A DNA stretch of 39,661 bases from Bacillota bacterium (GCA_017420625.1 JAFOIR010000009.1:1-39661); one strand, 5' to 3'. Positions 16,348-24,303 are shown, counted from the stretch's first letter. Translations and numbers: made by a program. The notes: a model not told the origin generated them from the sequence alone.

Positions 16348-17644
16348 GGTTTTCCTCTTCTCCTGCTCCTTCTTTTGCCTGCAGGACAGCTTTTTTCAGG
16401 CGTTCTTTAAACAGTGCACCACCTTTGGGGGAGTGCCCGTAGATCATATAGAGGCCGTTTTCTTCTTCGACAGCCAACATCTTTTCGGGCAGCAGATAGA
16501 AAGCCAGTACCAGGCCGAGCATTGTCAGAATGCCGCCAAGAAAAGCCAGCGACTGGAACGAATCCTTCTTCACCTGGATCAGCGTATAGGCCTGCGGCTC
16601 GGAAAAAGTGATTTCATAGTCTTCTACCGTGATCGACTCATCCGGCATCAGTACATTCATGCCCAGGATCTCACCTTTGTAATACAGGGTATACAGGTAA
16701 GCCGGATTGTTCAGCCGGCCGGACTGTGTCTGCGGTCCCACGCCGGGCACCATCACATAGTCCGGATAGAAGGCATTGAAGAACACCACCAGTTCCGGCA
16801 GATCCTTGACCGGTACATACTCTCCTGCACAGATTACATCATTCGAGAGATCATTTCCACCCTTTTTAATGCCAACTTTTGCGGCCCACCCAGTGGAATT
16901 CTGGTAGAAGCTCATCCCGAACACCTTGGCGGGATGATTCACCGAAATCTCCGCCGATTCCTTCGCTCCGTTCGGTGAGGAAAGATCCTGAACCGTGATA
17001 TCTGCTGTATACTGTTCGACTGTATCATCTTCTCTTAAGCCGATCCGGAAATCATCGATCGTGACCGCAAGATCCGTTCCTTCGATCATCTTCGTCTGGC
17101 CGGGGACGCCGTAAACAGAATATTCCTGATGCGTCATCTGTCCCAGGCTGAAGCCGATGATCAGCAGAAGAATGCCCAGATGACAGACCCAGGCACCCCA
17201 GATCCCGATTCCGTTCCGGCTGGCTGAAAGAGTCTTCTTTCCTTCAAACGTTCCCTCTGCCTGCGCAGAAAAATGCATGGCTGCGAAGACTTTTTGTGGA
17301 TCCCGAACACCATCTTCCTGAAGTCCGGCAGCGATCAGTACTTTGGGGTCCGGCGTTTTTTCTGCTTTGGTCCGACGGATCAGCTGCGGCAGCCGGATCA
17401 GATTGCATCCCAGAAGATTCAGGCAAAGAAACGCATTGATCGCGATGAACCACCAGCTGTGGAACGCATCGTCCAGTGACAGTGCCAGAATCAGACCAGC
17501 GGTCCGCTCCGAATACATTCGGGCATAAAACTCATAGGTCTGCCCCTGATTGATAAAGCTGGCTCCGGCGCAGGCTGCTGCAAGGATAAGCAGCAGTGCG
17601 ATCGCAAGCTTCATCGAGGTCAGAAATTTCCAAACTTTTTTCAT
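16340..17644 (-). CDS. resB: Cytochrome c biogenesis protein ResB (Ccs1)
   Basis: The 434-residue protein has the ResB layout. Membrane helices are at about 10-30 (MKLAIALLLILAAACAGASF), 60-80 (WWFIAINAFLCLNLLGCNLI) and 155-175. A large outside beta-rich domain with ISVNHPAKVFGMSFYQNSTGWA follows, and a last helix lies near 375-395. It pairs with CcsA to hold reduced apocytochrome and attach heme outside the membrane. GGAG precedes the ATG. It lies 123 bases after nrfA, and a strong hairpin in that gap may lower its expression relative to nrfA. It overlaps ccsA by 8 bases. No thioredoxin-like ResA/CcsX gene is in the window. Confidence 0.92.
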   Translation of the reverse strand: MKKVWKFLTSMKLAIALLLILAAACAGASFINQGQTYEFYARMYSERTAGLILALSLDDAFHSWWFIAINAFLCLNLLGCNLIRLPQLIRRTKAEKTPDPKVLIAAGLQEDGVRDPQKVFAAMHFSAQAEGTFEGKKTLSASRNGIGIWGAWVCHLGILLLIIGFSLGQMTHQEYSVYGVPGQTKMIEGTDLAVTIDDFRIGLREDDTVEQYTADITVQDLSSPNGAKESAEISVNHPAKVFGMSFYQNSTGWAAKVGIKKGGNDLSNDVICAGEYVPVKDLPELVVFFNAFYPDYVMVPGVGPQTQSGRLNNPAYLYTLYYKGEILGMNVLMPDESITVEDYEITFSEPQAYTLIQVKKDSFQSLAFLGGILTMLGLVLAFYLLPEKMLAVEEENGLYMIYGHSPKGGALFKERLKKAVLQAKEGAGEEENHV

Positions 17645-17665
17645 GTTACTCCGGAAAAAGAATGA

Positions 17666-17717
17666 CCGACTGGATCAGGCGCCGGCAGCAAGCGCCGACA
17701 ATGCCCGATCCAATCGG
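17666..17717 (-). terminator. Attenuator-like hairpin between nrfA and resB
   Basis: CCGACTGGATC (17666-17676) pairs with GATCCAATCGG (17707-17717), with one mismatch that is a wobble in the minus transcript. An inner stem GGCGC/GCGCC (17678-17682, 17692-17696) sits inside. On the minus strand it is followed by TCATTCTTTTTCC; on the plus side by CAGTTTTTT. A smaller stem, CCGCA/TGCGG, lies at 17739-17760. Being inside the operon, it probably causes partial termination or marks an RNA processing site. Confidence 0.6.
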
Positions 17718-17767
17718 CAGTTTTTTAGTGAACATTTTCCGCAGCCGTCTAACGGTGCGGAACAGGA

Positions 17768-19042
17768 TTACTTACCGAGCTTGCCGAGTCCTGAATAGAT
17801 CAGCTCTTCCGCCTTATCCAGGCAGTAGTAGGCCAGATCGGAGTTGTGTGCACCTTCTGCATTCTCTACGTAGCAGAAGTCGAAGTACCACTGGGCGCTG
17901 CGGTAGATGCCGCGGACTTCATCCAGCTGCTCTTCGCTCATCTGTCCGGCAGAGACAGCTTCAGCAAGATAATCCTTGAACTGAGACAGCAGATTGCCGA
18001 CTTCCGTCTCCCGGGCGACGACTTTCTCCTGCAGACTGTGAACGAAGGCGACCATATCCGTATCGCCATGGCACTGTACACAGGTGGAAAGAATGGTCTG
18101 ATCCTCCAGCGGGCTGGCCAGATAGTGGCTGTGGTAGACGGTTCCGTCCTCATCCATTTCGATGGCCATATGGCAGTCAGCACAGTTTAAGAATGCTGCA
18201 TGTTTGCCCTGGAGGTAGGTTTCCATTTCCGGATGCTGTGCCTTTAAGAGCTGAGCTCCAGTACTTTCCTGTACCCAGTCATAGAATCCCATCTCGTCAT
18301 AGTAAGCCAGGATCGCATCGGGCGTCATTTCCTGGATGCTGTGATACGGCATCATGGTTTCCTGATTTTCCGGGGTGAAGTAGTATTCGATATGGCACTG
18401 TCCGCAGGAAAGCGTAGCCGGATCGATCGTCTCAATGTTCTCGCCGAGTGCTTTTCTCACATAGGAATGGGAGATCCAGATCTCGCCGCCGTTGCCTGCA
18501 TTGTTTCCGTGACAGGTATAGCAGCTGACATTTTCTTCCATCATCGCGAAGACTTCTTCAAAGTCCATGGTATAGACACCTACGCCCTGATCATTGACCA
18601 GCTTCGCAAAGTTCGGCGTTTTGCAGGTCAGACACTTGGCCTGTCCGTGCGGACGCTGAGTATTGTACACATCCTCGAGTGTATACTCGTGGCCTCTGGC
18701 ACTGCCGTAATCCTTGGCAAAACCATATCCCTCATAGATATTCACGAGATACGGATCCTGTTCCAGATAGCTGATAACATAGTTGTTGTCACGATTTGCA
18801 CCCATGGTGGCGACGATCTGCGGATAGGCTGCTTTCCAATCCGCCGCATTGATCGTACCATCCATACTGGTGGCTGTCGGAGCCGCTACATCCAGATATT
18901 GAATATCTTCTCTTGTCAGCGGTCCCAGATCGCCGCGGTTTTCAAGGTGATACTTGCTGGTCTGGCTTAAAATACAGGCCAGGCTGACACCTACGATCAG
19001 TACCGCTGCGATGATTTTGTAAATCGTTTTCTGCTTGTCCAT
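17768..19042 (-). CDS. nrfA: Ammonia-forming cytochrome c nitrite reductase (NrfA)
   Basis: The chosen ATG (19042, 424 residues) has GAGGAGG upstream and overlaps the rnfB stop in TGATG; an upstream start at 19120 would add 26 residues inside rnfB. Residues 9-27 are an N-terminal membrane anchor. Five heme sites are seen: the catalytic CLTCK at 137-141, with lysine as heme ligand, and CXXCH at 174-178, 213-217, 287-291 and 321-325. Active-site equivalents are present: R116 (RGH), Y220 (CHIEYYF) and H270, with calcium-site K267 and Q269 (KAQHPE). It reduces nitrite to ammonium with six electrons outside the membrane. No NrfH or NrfBCD is nearby; instead Rnf genes precede it and the heme lyase genes follow. 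Identity is secure; the electron donor is inferred. Confidence 0.97.
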   Translation of the reverse strand: MDKQKTIYKIIAAVLIVGVSLACILSQTSKYHLENRGDLGPLTREDIQYLDVAAPTATSMDGTINAADWKAAYPQIVATMGANRDNNYVISYLEQDPYLVNIYEGYGFAKDYGSARGHEYTLEDVYNTQRPHGQAKCLTCKTPNFAKLVNDQGVGVYTMDFEEVFAMMEENVSCYTCHGNNAGNGGEIWISHSYVRKALGENIETIDPATLSCGQCHIEYYFTPENQETMMPYHSIQEMTPDAILAYYDEMGFYDWVQESTGAQLLKAQHPEMETYLQGKHAAFLNCADCHMAIEMDEDGTVYHSHYLASPLEDQTILSTCVQCHGDTDMVAFVHSLQEKVVARETEVGNLLSQFKDYLAEAVSAGQMSEEQLDEVRGIYRSAQWYFDFCYVENAEGAHNSDLAYYCLDKAEELIYSGLGKLGK

Positions 19043-19854
19043 CACGTAGCCTCCTCTTTGGTAGAAGAAACCGGCGGGATGATTACTTTCGCCGGGCACT
19101 TGGCGGCGCATTTGCCGCACTGCGTGCAGTTCTCATAGTTGATGCTTGCCAGGTTGCCGTCCACGTGAACCGCATCGAATTCACACTGACGGACGCATAA
19201 GCTGCAGCCGATGCATCCGGCCTGACAGACTTTCTTGACCTGAGGGCCTTTGTCTTTGTTGGAGCACTGGACACGAACATGGCTCTTTTCCGGAACCAGT
19301 TCGATCAGATGCTTGGGACAGGTCTTGACGCACAGACCGCAAGCCACACATTTGTCCTCATCGACGACGGCCACACCATCCACGATACGGATCGCATGCT
19401 GCGGACAAACGGATACGCAGGAACCGAATCCCAGGCAGCCGTAATCACAGTCCGTCACGTTGATGCCGCCAAGCATGGCGCTGCGGCAATCCTGGATCCC
19501 GATATAGTTTCCCTGATTGTGGGTGACCACACAGGAGCCTTTACATTTGACGAAAGCGACCTTACGATCGACGGCTTCCGCCGAGATACCCATGATCTCA
19601 CCGATCTGCTCCGCTACCGGCGTTCCGCCGACGGGACATCCGTTGACCGGAGCATCTCCTTTGGCGATCGCCGCCGCCATGGCGTCACATCCGGCAAAGC
19701 CGCAGGCGCCGCAGTTGTTGCCGGGAAGGCACTTACGAACAGCTGCTTCTTTCTCATCCACTTCGACGTAGAACTTTTTCCCGGTGAACACGAGACCCGC
19801 GCCTACCAGGATACCGATCACCGTAATAACGATCGTTGTATAAAGAATAATCAT
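19042..19854 (-). CDS. rnfB: Rnf complex subunit B (polyferredoxin)
   Basis: The 270-residue protein begins with one membrane helix. A [4Fe-4S] domain follows with C48, C51, C56 and C73 (NNCGACGFAGC). Further cysteine clusters come next: CLGFGSCVSVCP, CVACGLCVKTCP, CIGCSLCVRQC and CTQCGKCAAKCP, giving several ferredoxin-type centres. RnfB is the cytoplasmic entry point for electrons from reduced ferredoxin. Its TGA overlaps the ATG of nrfA by one base, so the two are translationally coupled, the tightest sign that Rnf and nitrite reductase are made together. It lies 15 bases after rnfA. Confidence 0.96.
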   Translation of the reverse strand: MIILYTTIVITVIGILVGAGLVFTGKKFYVEVDEKEAAVRKCLPGNNCGACGFAGCDAMAAAIAKGDAPVNGCPVGGTPVAEQIGEIMGISAEAVDRKVAFVKCKGSCVVTHNQGNYIGIQDCRSAMLGGINVTDCDYGCLGFGSCVSVCPQHAIRIVDGVAVVDEDKCVACGLCVKTCPKHLIELVPEKSHVRVQCSNKDKGPQVKKVCQAGCIGCSLCVRQCEFDAVHVDGNLASINYENCTQCGKCAAKCPAKVIIPPVSSTKEEAT

Positions 19855-19869
19855 ATACCCGAGCCCTCC

Positions 19870-20448
19870 TTAGAATGAAAGTCCCGAGAAGCCCATGAAC
19901 GCAATCGACATGAGTGCCGCTGCGATCAGAACGATCGGTGCGCCGCGAAGCGGTGCGGGAATATCCTCCTCCCGGATACGGCTGCGGATGCTGGCCAGAA
20001 GAACGATCGCCAGGGTAAAGCCCAGGGCCGTTCCGAAACCGGAAAGGACACTCTCGATAAAGTTATAACCATCCTGCACGTTGGTCAGCGCGACGCCCAG
20101 TACGGCGCAGTTCGTGGTGATCAGCGGCAGGTAGATGCCCAGCGACTGGTAAACAGCCGGAGAGGTTTTCTTCAGGAACATTTCGACGATCTGTACCAGG
20201 GCGGCGATGACCAGGATGAAGACGATGGTCTTCATGAAGTCCATGCCGAGCGGGGCCAGAACAAAGTCGTAAAGGAGCGAGGCTACCGCGGAGGCGATCG
20301 TCATAACGAAGATGACCGCACCGCCCAGAGAGGCGGATGCCTTCATATCCCGGGAAACGCCCAGGAACGAACAGATGCCCAGGAACTGATTCAGAACCAC
20401 GTTATTGATGAGGGCACCGGTGACGATGATCAGAATGAGGTTACTCAT
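19870..20448 (-). CDS. rnfA: Rnf complex subunit A
   Basis: The 192-residue length and sequence match RnfA: six membrane helices, NNVVLNQFLGICSFLGVS at 15-32 and LITTNCAVLGVAL in the second half. The two symmetric cysteine-bearing helices of RnfA and RnfE hold a membrane [2Fe-2S] cluster between them in Rnf/Nqr complexes; C26 and C113 are the candidates here. The start overlaps the end of rnfE by 4 bases (ATGA). Confidence 0.97.
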   Translation of the reverse strand: MSNLILIIVTGALINNVVLNQFLGICSFLGVSRDMKASASLGGAVIFVMTIASAVASLLYDFVLAPLGMDFMKTIVFILVIAALVQIVEMFLKKTSPAVYQSLGIYLPLITTNCAVLGVALTNVQDGYNFIESVLSGFGTALGFTLAIVLLASIRSRIREEDIPAPLRGAPIVLIAAALMSIAFMGFSGLSF

Positions 20449-21143
20449 TTGCTCTCACCTCCTTCTGCCTTTTTCGAGGGGCAGGTCAGCGAAGCACCGC
20501 AGTTGGCACAGCAGTGGTCGCATCCGTTGCTCTCGACCAGTTCCCTCTGACGGGTCTTGATGCCGATCGCGTTCATGATCGCAATGAAAGCTGCGATGAC
20601 CAGGAACGCTCCGGGCGGTTGGATGAAGATGCCCATGGGCTCGACGCCGTTCGGGAGTACCTGCAGTCCGAAAGCAGTACCGGAACCGAGCACCTCACGG
20701 ACCAGACCGGCCAGGGTCAGCGCGACGGTAAAACCAAGTCCCATACCCAGACCATCGAAGAAGGAAAGCCCGACGGTATTCTTGTTGGCGTAGGCTTCTG
20801 CACGGCCCAGGATGATACAGTTAACAACGATCAGCGGGATATAGATGCCGAGCGCTTTATAAAGCGAAGGCAGATAAGCTTCGATCAGAAGCTCGGTGAC
20901 CGTAACCAGCGAGGCAACGATAACGATGTAGGCGGGAAGTCTTACCTCATCGGGAATGACTTTTCTCAGCGCCGAGATCACGACGTTGGAAAGGATCAGA
21001 ACCGCGGTGGTGGAAAGGCCCATGCCGATACCGTTCATGGCCTGGGTGGATACTGCCAGGGTCGGACACATACCCAGCAAAAGGATCAGGGTGGGGTTCT
21101 CTTTGATTAGGCCGTTGTACAGCCGTTCCGTATATTTATTCAA
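20445..21143 (-). CDS. rnfE: Rnf complex subunit E with cysteine-rich C-terminal tail
   Basis: The 232-residue protein is RnfE: six helices, NPTLILLLGMCPTLAVS at 16-32 and LIVVNCIILGRAEAYA, whose cysteines pair with those of RnfA to hold the membrane [2Fe-2S] cluster. GTAFGLQVLP and GIFIQPPGAFLVIA are typical of the family. The last 27 residues are unusual: NGCDHCCANCGASLTCPSKK has five cysteines in a C-X2-CC-X2-C-X5-C pattern, enough for a metal or extra Fe-S site on the inner face. It overlaps rnfA by 4 and the rnfD-rnfG fusion by 8 bases. Confidence 0.96.
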   Translation of the reverse strand: MNKYTERLYNGLIKENPTLILLLGMCPTLAVSTQAMNGIGMGLSTTAVLILSNVVISALRKVIPDEVRLPAYIVIVASLVTVTELLIEAYLPSLYKALGIYIPLIVVNCIILGRAEAYANKNTVGLSFFDGLGMGLGFTVALTLAGLVREVLGSGTAFGLQVLPNGVEPMGIFIQPPGAFLVIAAFIAIMNAIGIKTRQRELVESNGCDHCCANCGASLTCPSKKAEGGESK

Positions 21144-22725
21144 ACCAGGTCCCTCCCTTCAGAACATTGTGGAAGAAATCCAGGCCGGCGTTCACCGCGT
21201 TCACAACTGCGCGGGACGTGATGGTCGCGCCGGAGATCGAGTCGATCTCGTTGCTGCCGGAAGCACCGCCCTTGACAAGCTTGAGCTGTGTTTCCGCTTT
21301 GCCGGTAAACTGCTCCTTAAAAGCTGGTTCATCGGCTTTCATGCCCAGACCGGGCGTTTCATTGAGTTCCGTAAAGGCGATTCCGATGATCCTGCCGTCC
21401 AGGTCAAGTCCCATGGACAAGGTCACATCGCCTTCCATACCGTCACCGCTGGTAGCGGAGATCACATAGCCGCAGGGATTGCCGGATGCATCCACTCCAA
21501 GTGCAGCTGAGCGGATCGTCATCTTGCCGAATTTACCGCTGCCGTACTCTTTTGCCGGAAGCGCTTCGATGGCAGCATCCAGATCCTGACTGAAACTGAA
21601 AGTAGCTGCATCGGGAAGCACGGCCTGGAAGGAAGCTGCGTTCTCGGCTCTCTTCTGCTCTTCGATCGAATCAGCCGTCATTGAGAAGACGCCGGAAAGT
21701 GCAAGGCCTGCCAACAGGGTAATGGCTGCAATGACAAAGACCGGTTTGGGAATCTTCTTGAAAAACGGAACTTTCTCTACTCCGTTCAGTTTATCCTGAG
21801 ATGCCTTGCGATACGCATAGGGTTTCGGGATGATATAGGTCTCGATCAGCGGAGTGAACAGGTTTGCAATGATGATCGAATAACTGAAGGAGTCCGTTGC
21901 ATTTCCGAAAACACGGAAAAGTGCACCCATCACACCGATCATCACACCGTAAACCGTCTGTCCCAGCCGGCTGACAGGAGAAGTCGTATAGTCGGTCGCC
22001 ATGAAGAAGGCGCCCATGATCACGCCGCCGCCGCAAAGCTGTGCTGCAAGGTAGGCCGGATCAAAGCCCTGTCCGCCGAACAAGCCCATGAACAGCGTGA
22101 ATCCGATGATAACGGAGAAACAGATCTGGCCATGGATGATATCCATCGCCCAAAGCACCAGACCGCCGGCAAGCAGCGCCAGGATCGAAGATCCGATTAC
22201 ACCGCCGCCTGTTCCGAGGAACATCTTCTGAATATCCACCACACGGCCTGCCGCCAGTTCTGCCAGCGGAGTTGCTGTGGCAACGCCGTCCACTGCAAAG
22301 ATGGTCATGGAGCTTCCGAAGGAAAGGAGCAGGAAGCAGCGGGCTGCCAGCGCCGGGTTGATAAAGTTCTTGCCCAGTCCGCCGAACGCACACTTGACGA
22401 CCAGGATCGCAAAGAGCGAACCAAGGAACGGAGCGTAAAGCGGGGTGGAAGGTGAAAGCGAAAGGGCCAGCAGGAGACCGGTAACGATCGCGCTGCCGTC
22501 TTTCCAGGTATCCGGCCTTCCGGTGATCTTGTCATACAGGAACTCCGTCACAAAAGCCGTGACAACAGCAACCAGAACGATCAGGCCGGCATGCAGTCCG
22601 TTGACCGCGATACCTACGATAGTAGCCGGCAGAAGTGCGGCCACCACCATCATCATGATGAAATGGGTCGTCCACCTATCTCTGGTCTGAGGACCGGCGG
22701 AAAGGTTCAGGATCATTTGACTCAT
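21136..22725 (-). CDS. Fused Rnf subunits D and G
   Basis: One uninterrupted 529-residue frame carries RnfD (about 1-310) and RnfG (about 325-529). The RnfD part has about nine helices and WKDGSAIVTGLLLALSLSP, GGLGKNFINPALAAR and ATDYTTSP; Thr152 in ATATPLAEL is the likely covalent FMN site. The join is a charged stretch at about 305-325. The RnfG part has one helix (PVFVIAAITLLAGLALSGVF), then an outside FMN-binding domain with ETPGLGMK and the covalent FMN motif SGATITS (Thr501). RnfD and RnfG are normally separate neighbours (rnfCDGEAB); here gene order is kept but the two are fused. Both FMNs on one chain would fix the path from RnfD to the outer face, close to NrfA. Confidence 0.95.
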   Translation of the reverse strand: MSQMILNLSAGPQTRDRWTTHFIMMMVVAALLPATIVGIAVNGLHAGLIVLVAVVTAFVTEFLYDKITGRPDTWKDGSAIVTGLLLALSLSPSTPLYAPFLGSLFAILVVKCAFGGLGKNFINPALAARCFLLLSFGSSMTIFAVDGVATATPLAELAAGRVVDIQKMFLGTGGGVIGSSILALLAGGLVLWAMDIIHGQICFSVIIGFTLFMGLFGGQGFDPAYLAAQLCGGGVIMGAFFMATDYTTSPVSRLGQTVYGVMIGVMGALFRVFGNATDSFSYSIIIANLFTPLIETYIIPKPYAYRKASQDKLNGVEKVPFFKKIPKPVFVIAAITLLAGLALSGVFSMTADSIEEQKRAENAASFQAVLPDAATFSFSQDLDAAIEALPAKEYGSGKFGKMTIRSAALGVDASGNPCGYVISATSGDGMEGDVTLSMGLDLDGRIIGIAFTELNETPGLGMKADEPAFKEQFTGKAETQLKLVKGGASGSNEIDSISGATITSRAVVNAVNAGLDFFHNVLKGGTWFE

Positions 22726-24077
22726 TTTCCGCCTCCTTTCGCCGCTGCGGCTCTCTTAGCTGCTAAAATCTCTGCCTTGACCTGCTTGAAGGTCTGAGTC
22801 AGCGGCCGTTTGGCCGGACAGATATAGGTGCAGGATCCGCAGGCAATGCAGTCGAGTCCGTACAGTTTGGTTTCATAACGCACATAATCCTTGTGCTCAG
22901 CTGATTCAGCCATCATCTGCGGCATCAGGCCCTGTGGGCACACAGTCGTGCAGCGTCCGCAGTGCAGACAGGCAGTCATCTGTACCTGTGCTTCTTCCAC
23001 CGGGTCCTTGGCCCACAGAAGAAGACCGTTGGTCGTCTTGTGGATAGGGATATCCAGGCTGGAAAGGGTCAGTCCCATCATAGGACCGCCACAGATCGCT
23101 TTTTTGAGCGTCATGCCTTCCTTCAGGCCGCCGCACTCTTCCATGATCTCTCTGAAGCTTGTGCCGTCACGGACGATCAGGTTGGCCGGTTCTTTCACCG
23201 CATCACCGCTCACCGTCATGACATGGGAGAAAAGCGGTTCATTATAAAGAACAGCCCGCTGGATAGCGTAGAGAGTACCGACGTTATCCACGATACAGCC
23301 AACGTCTGCCGGCAGCTTGGAAGTGGGGAAATCCACTTCTGCGATCACCTGAATCAGGCTTCGCTCACCGCCCTGCGGGTATTTGGTGGGAAGAGCCGCT
23401 ACCTGGATTTTTTCCTTGCCCTGTGCGGCTTTTCTCATGGCTTCGATGGCTTTCGGCTTGTTGTTCTCGATCGCAATGACGCCGACAGCATTCGGGAAAA
23501 GCTTTAGGGTAATCTCCAGTCCCTCGACGATCTCGGGGGCTTTATGCTGCATGAGCTGATCATTACAGGTCAGGTACGGTTCACATTCCGCACCGTTGGC
23601 AATGACATACTTGATGCCTGCCGCATCTCTCGGTGCAAGTTTGACCGATGTCGGGAATCCTGCACCGCCTAAGCCTACGATGCCGGCTTCCCTGACTTTC
23701 GCAAGGATAGCATCCTTGGAGAAATCAGGTTCCTTGACGCGTTCACCGACGCCCTCTTTCAAGGTATAGAGTCCATCGTTCTCAATCACGACGCACTCCA
23801 ACATAGCTCCGGAAATCGTGCGGCGTTTTTCGATCGCCTTCACCTTTCCCGAGCATGAACAAATGATATTGGCGGATACAAAGCCGTCTGCTTCCGCGAT
23901 GCACTGCCCGACCAGGACCGGATCGCCGCGCTTGACTACAGGCTTGGCAGGTTTACCGATATGCTGCGCAAGGGGAAAGACCATCTCTCCCTTTGCATCA
24001 AATACCCGTAAAGCTGCGCCCTCGCTCAGCTCTTTCCGTTCCTTCGGGTGTACACCGCCGCGAAAAGTTCTTTTCAC
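22722..24077 (-). CDS. rnfC: Rnf complex subunit C (NADH-binding, Fe-S)
   Basis: The 451-residue protein has the clostridial short form of RnfC. An N-terminal barrel domain is followed by the NADH/FMN-binding motif GLGGAGFPT at 135-143 and GGERSLI. Two [4Fe-4S] motifs lie near the end, C370/373/376/380 and C410/413/416/420 (CLHCGRC, CIACGSC). It links the NAD pool to the complex on the cytoplasmic side. The start is GTG, with GGGAG 8 bases before it. It is the first gene of the operon, has its own promoter at 24147-24175, and overlaps the rnfD-rnfG fusion by 4 bases. Confidence 0.96.
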   Translation of the reverse strand: MKRTFRGGVHPKERKELSEGAALRVFDAKGEMVFPLAQHIGKPAKPVVKRGDPVLVGQCIAEADGFVSANIICSCSGKVKAIEKRRTISGAMLECVVIENDGLYTLKEGVGERVKEPDFSKDAILAKVREAGIVGLGGAGFPTSVKLAPRDAAGIKYVIANGAECEPYLTCNDQLMQHKAPEIVEGLEITLKLFPNAVGVIAIENNKPKAIEAMRKAAQGKEKIQVAALPTKYPQGGERSLIQVIAEVDFPTSKLPADVGCIVDNVGTLYAIQRAVLYNEPLFSHVMTVSGDAVKEPANLIVRDGTSFREIMEECGGLKEGMTLKKAICGGPMMGLTLSSLDIPIHKTTNGLLLWAKDPVEEAQVQMTACLHCGRCTTVCPQGLMPQMMAESAEHKDYVRYETKLYGLDCIACGSCTYICPAKRPLTQTFKQVKAEILAAKRAAAAKGGGK

Positions 24078-24146
24078 TGTTACAGCTCCCTTCCGGAATA
24101 TTATATTCGCTTCGCTTCCTCTAATTGAAGCATATATAGTATTTTC

Positions 24147-24175
24147 ATTGTAACAAATAAAACTACCTTTGTAAA
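24147..24175 (-). promoter_or_regulatory. Promoter of the rnf-nrfA-ccs operon
   Basis: On the minus strand TTTACA (24170-24175) and TACAAT (24147-24152) are separated by exactly 17 bases. Transcription would start near 24140, giving a leader of about 63 bases before the GTG of rnfC. Confidence 0.75.
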
Positions 24176-24209
24176 CAGATATTTCGGTGATTCATCCTTG
24201 TCTTTTTCC

Positions 24210-24224
24210 ACTGTGTCACACAGT
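24210..24224. promoter_or_regulatory. Perfect 15-bp palindrome in the rnfC/thioesterase intergenic region
   Basis: ACTGTGTCACACAGT is perfectly symmetric around 24217. It lies about 70 bases upstream of the predicted rnf transcription start and about 15 bases upstream of the -35 of the divergent thioesterase promoter. TGTGT/ACACA half-sites resemble CRP/FNR-type operators, though the spacing is tighter than the classic 6-base gap. It could be an activator site for rnf-nrfA. The regulator is not in this window. Confidence 0.5.
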
Positions 24225-24238
24225 CTTTCGTCAGGATA

Positions 24239-24268
24239 TGGACATTTTCATTTTTGATATGGTATACT
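24239..24268 (+). promoter_or_regulatory. Promoter of the thioesterase operon
   Basis: TGGACA (24239-24244), an 18-base spacer and TATACT (24263-24268), with a TG extended -10. Transcription would start about 28 bases before the thioesterase ATG. Confidence 0.6.
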
Positions 24269-24303
24269 TGAGAAAAATCCATGCTGCGTGAGGTACATCT
24301 TCG

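Noticed and set aside
17721..17726. T run on the plus strand as evidence for a plus-strand gene before it
   Set aside because: No plus-strand coding region precedes it; the hairpin is better read on the minus strand, although it is symmetric enough to stop both directions.
19042..19120. Longer nrfA start inside rnfB
   Set aside because: The upstream start adds an Arg/Gln-rich stretch before the membrane anchor and has no binding site; the ATG at 19042 has GAGGAGG and the TGATG coupling.
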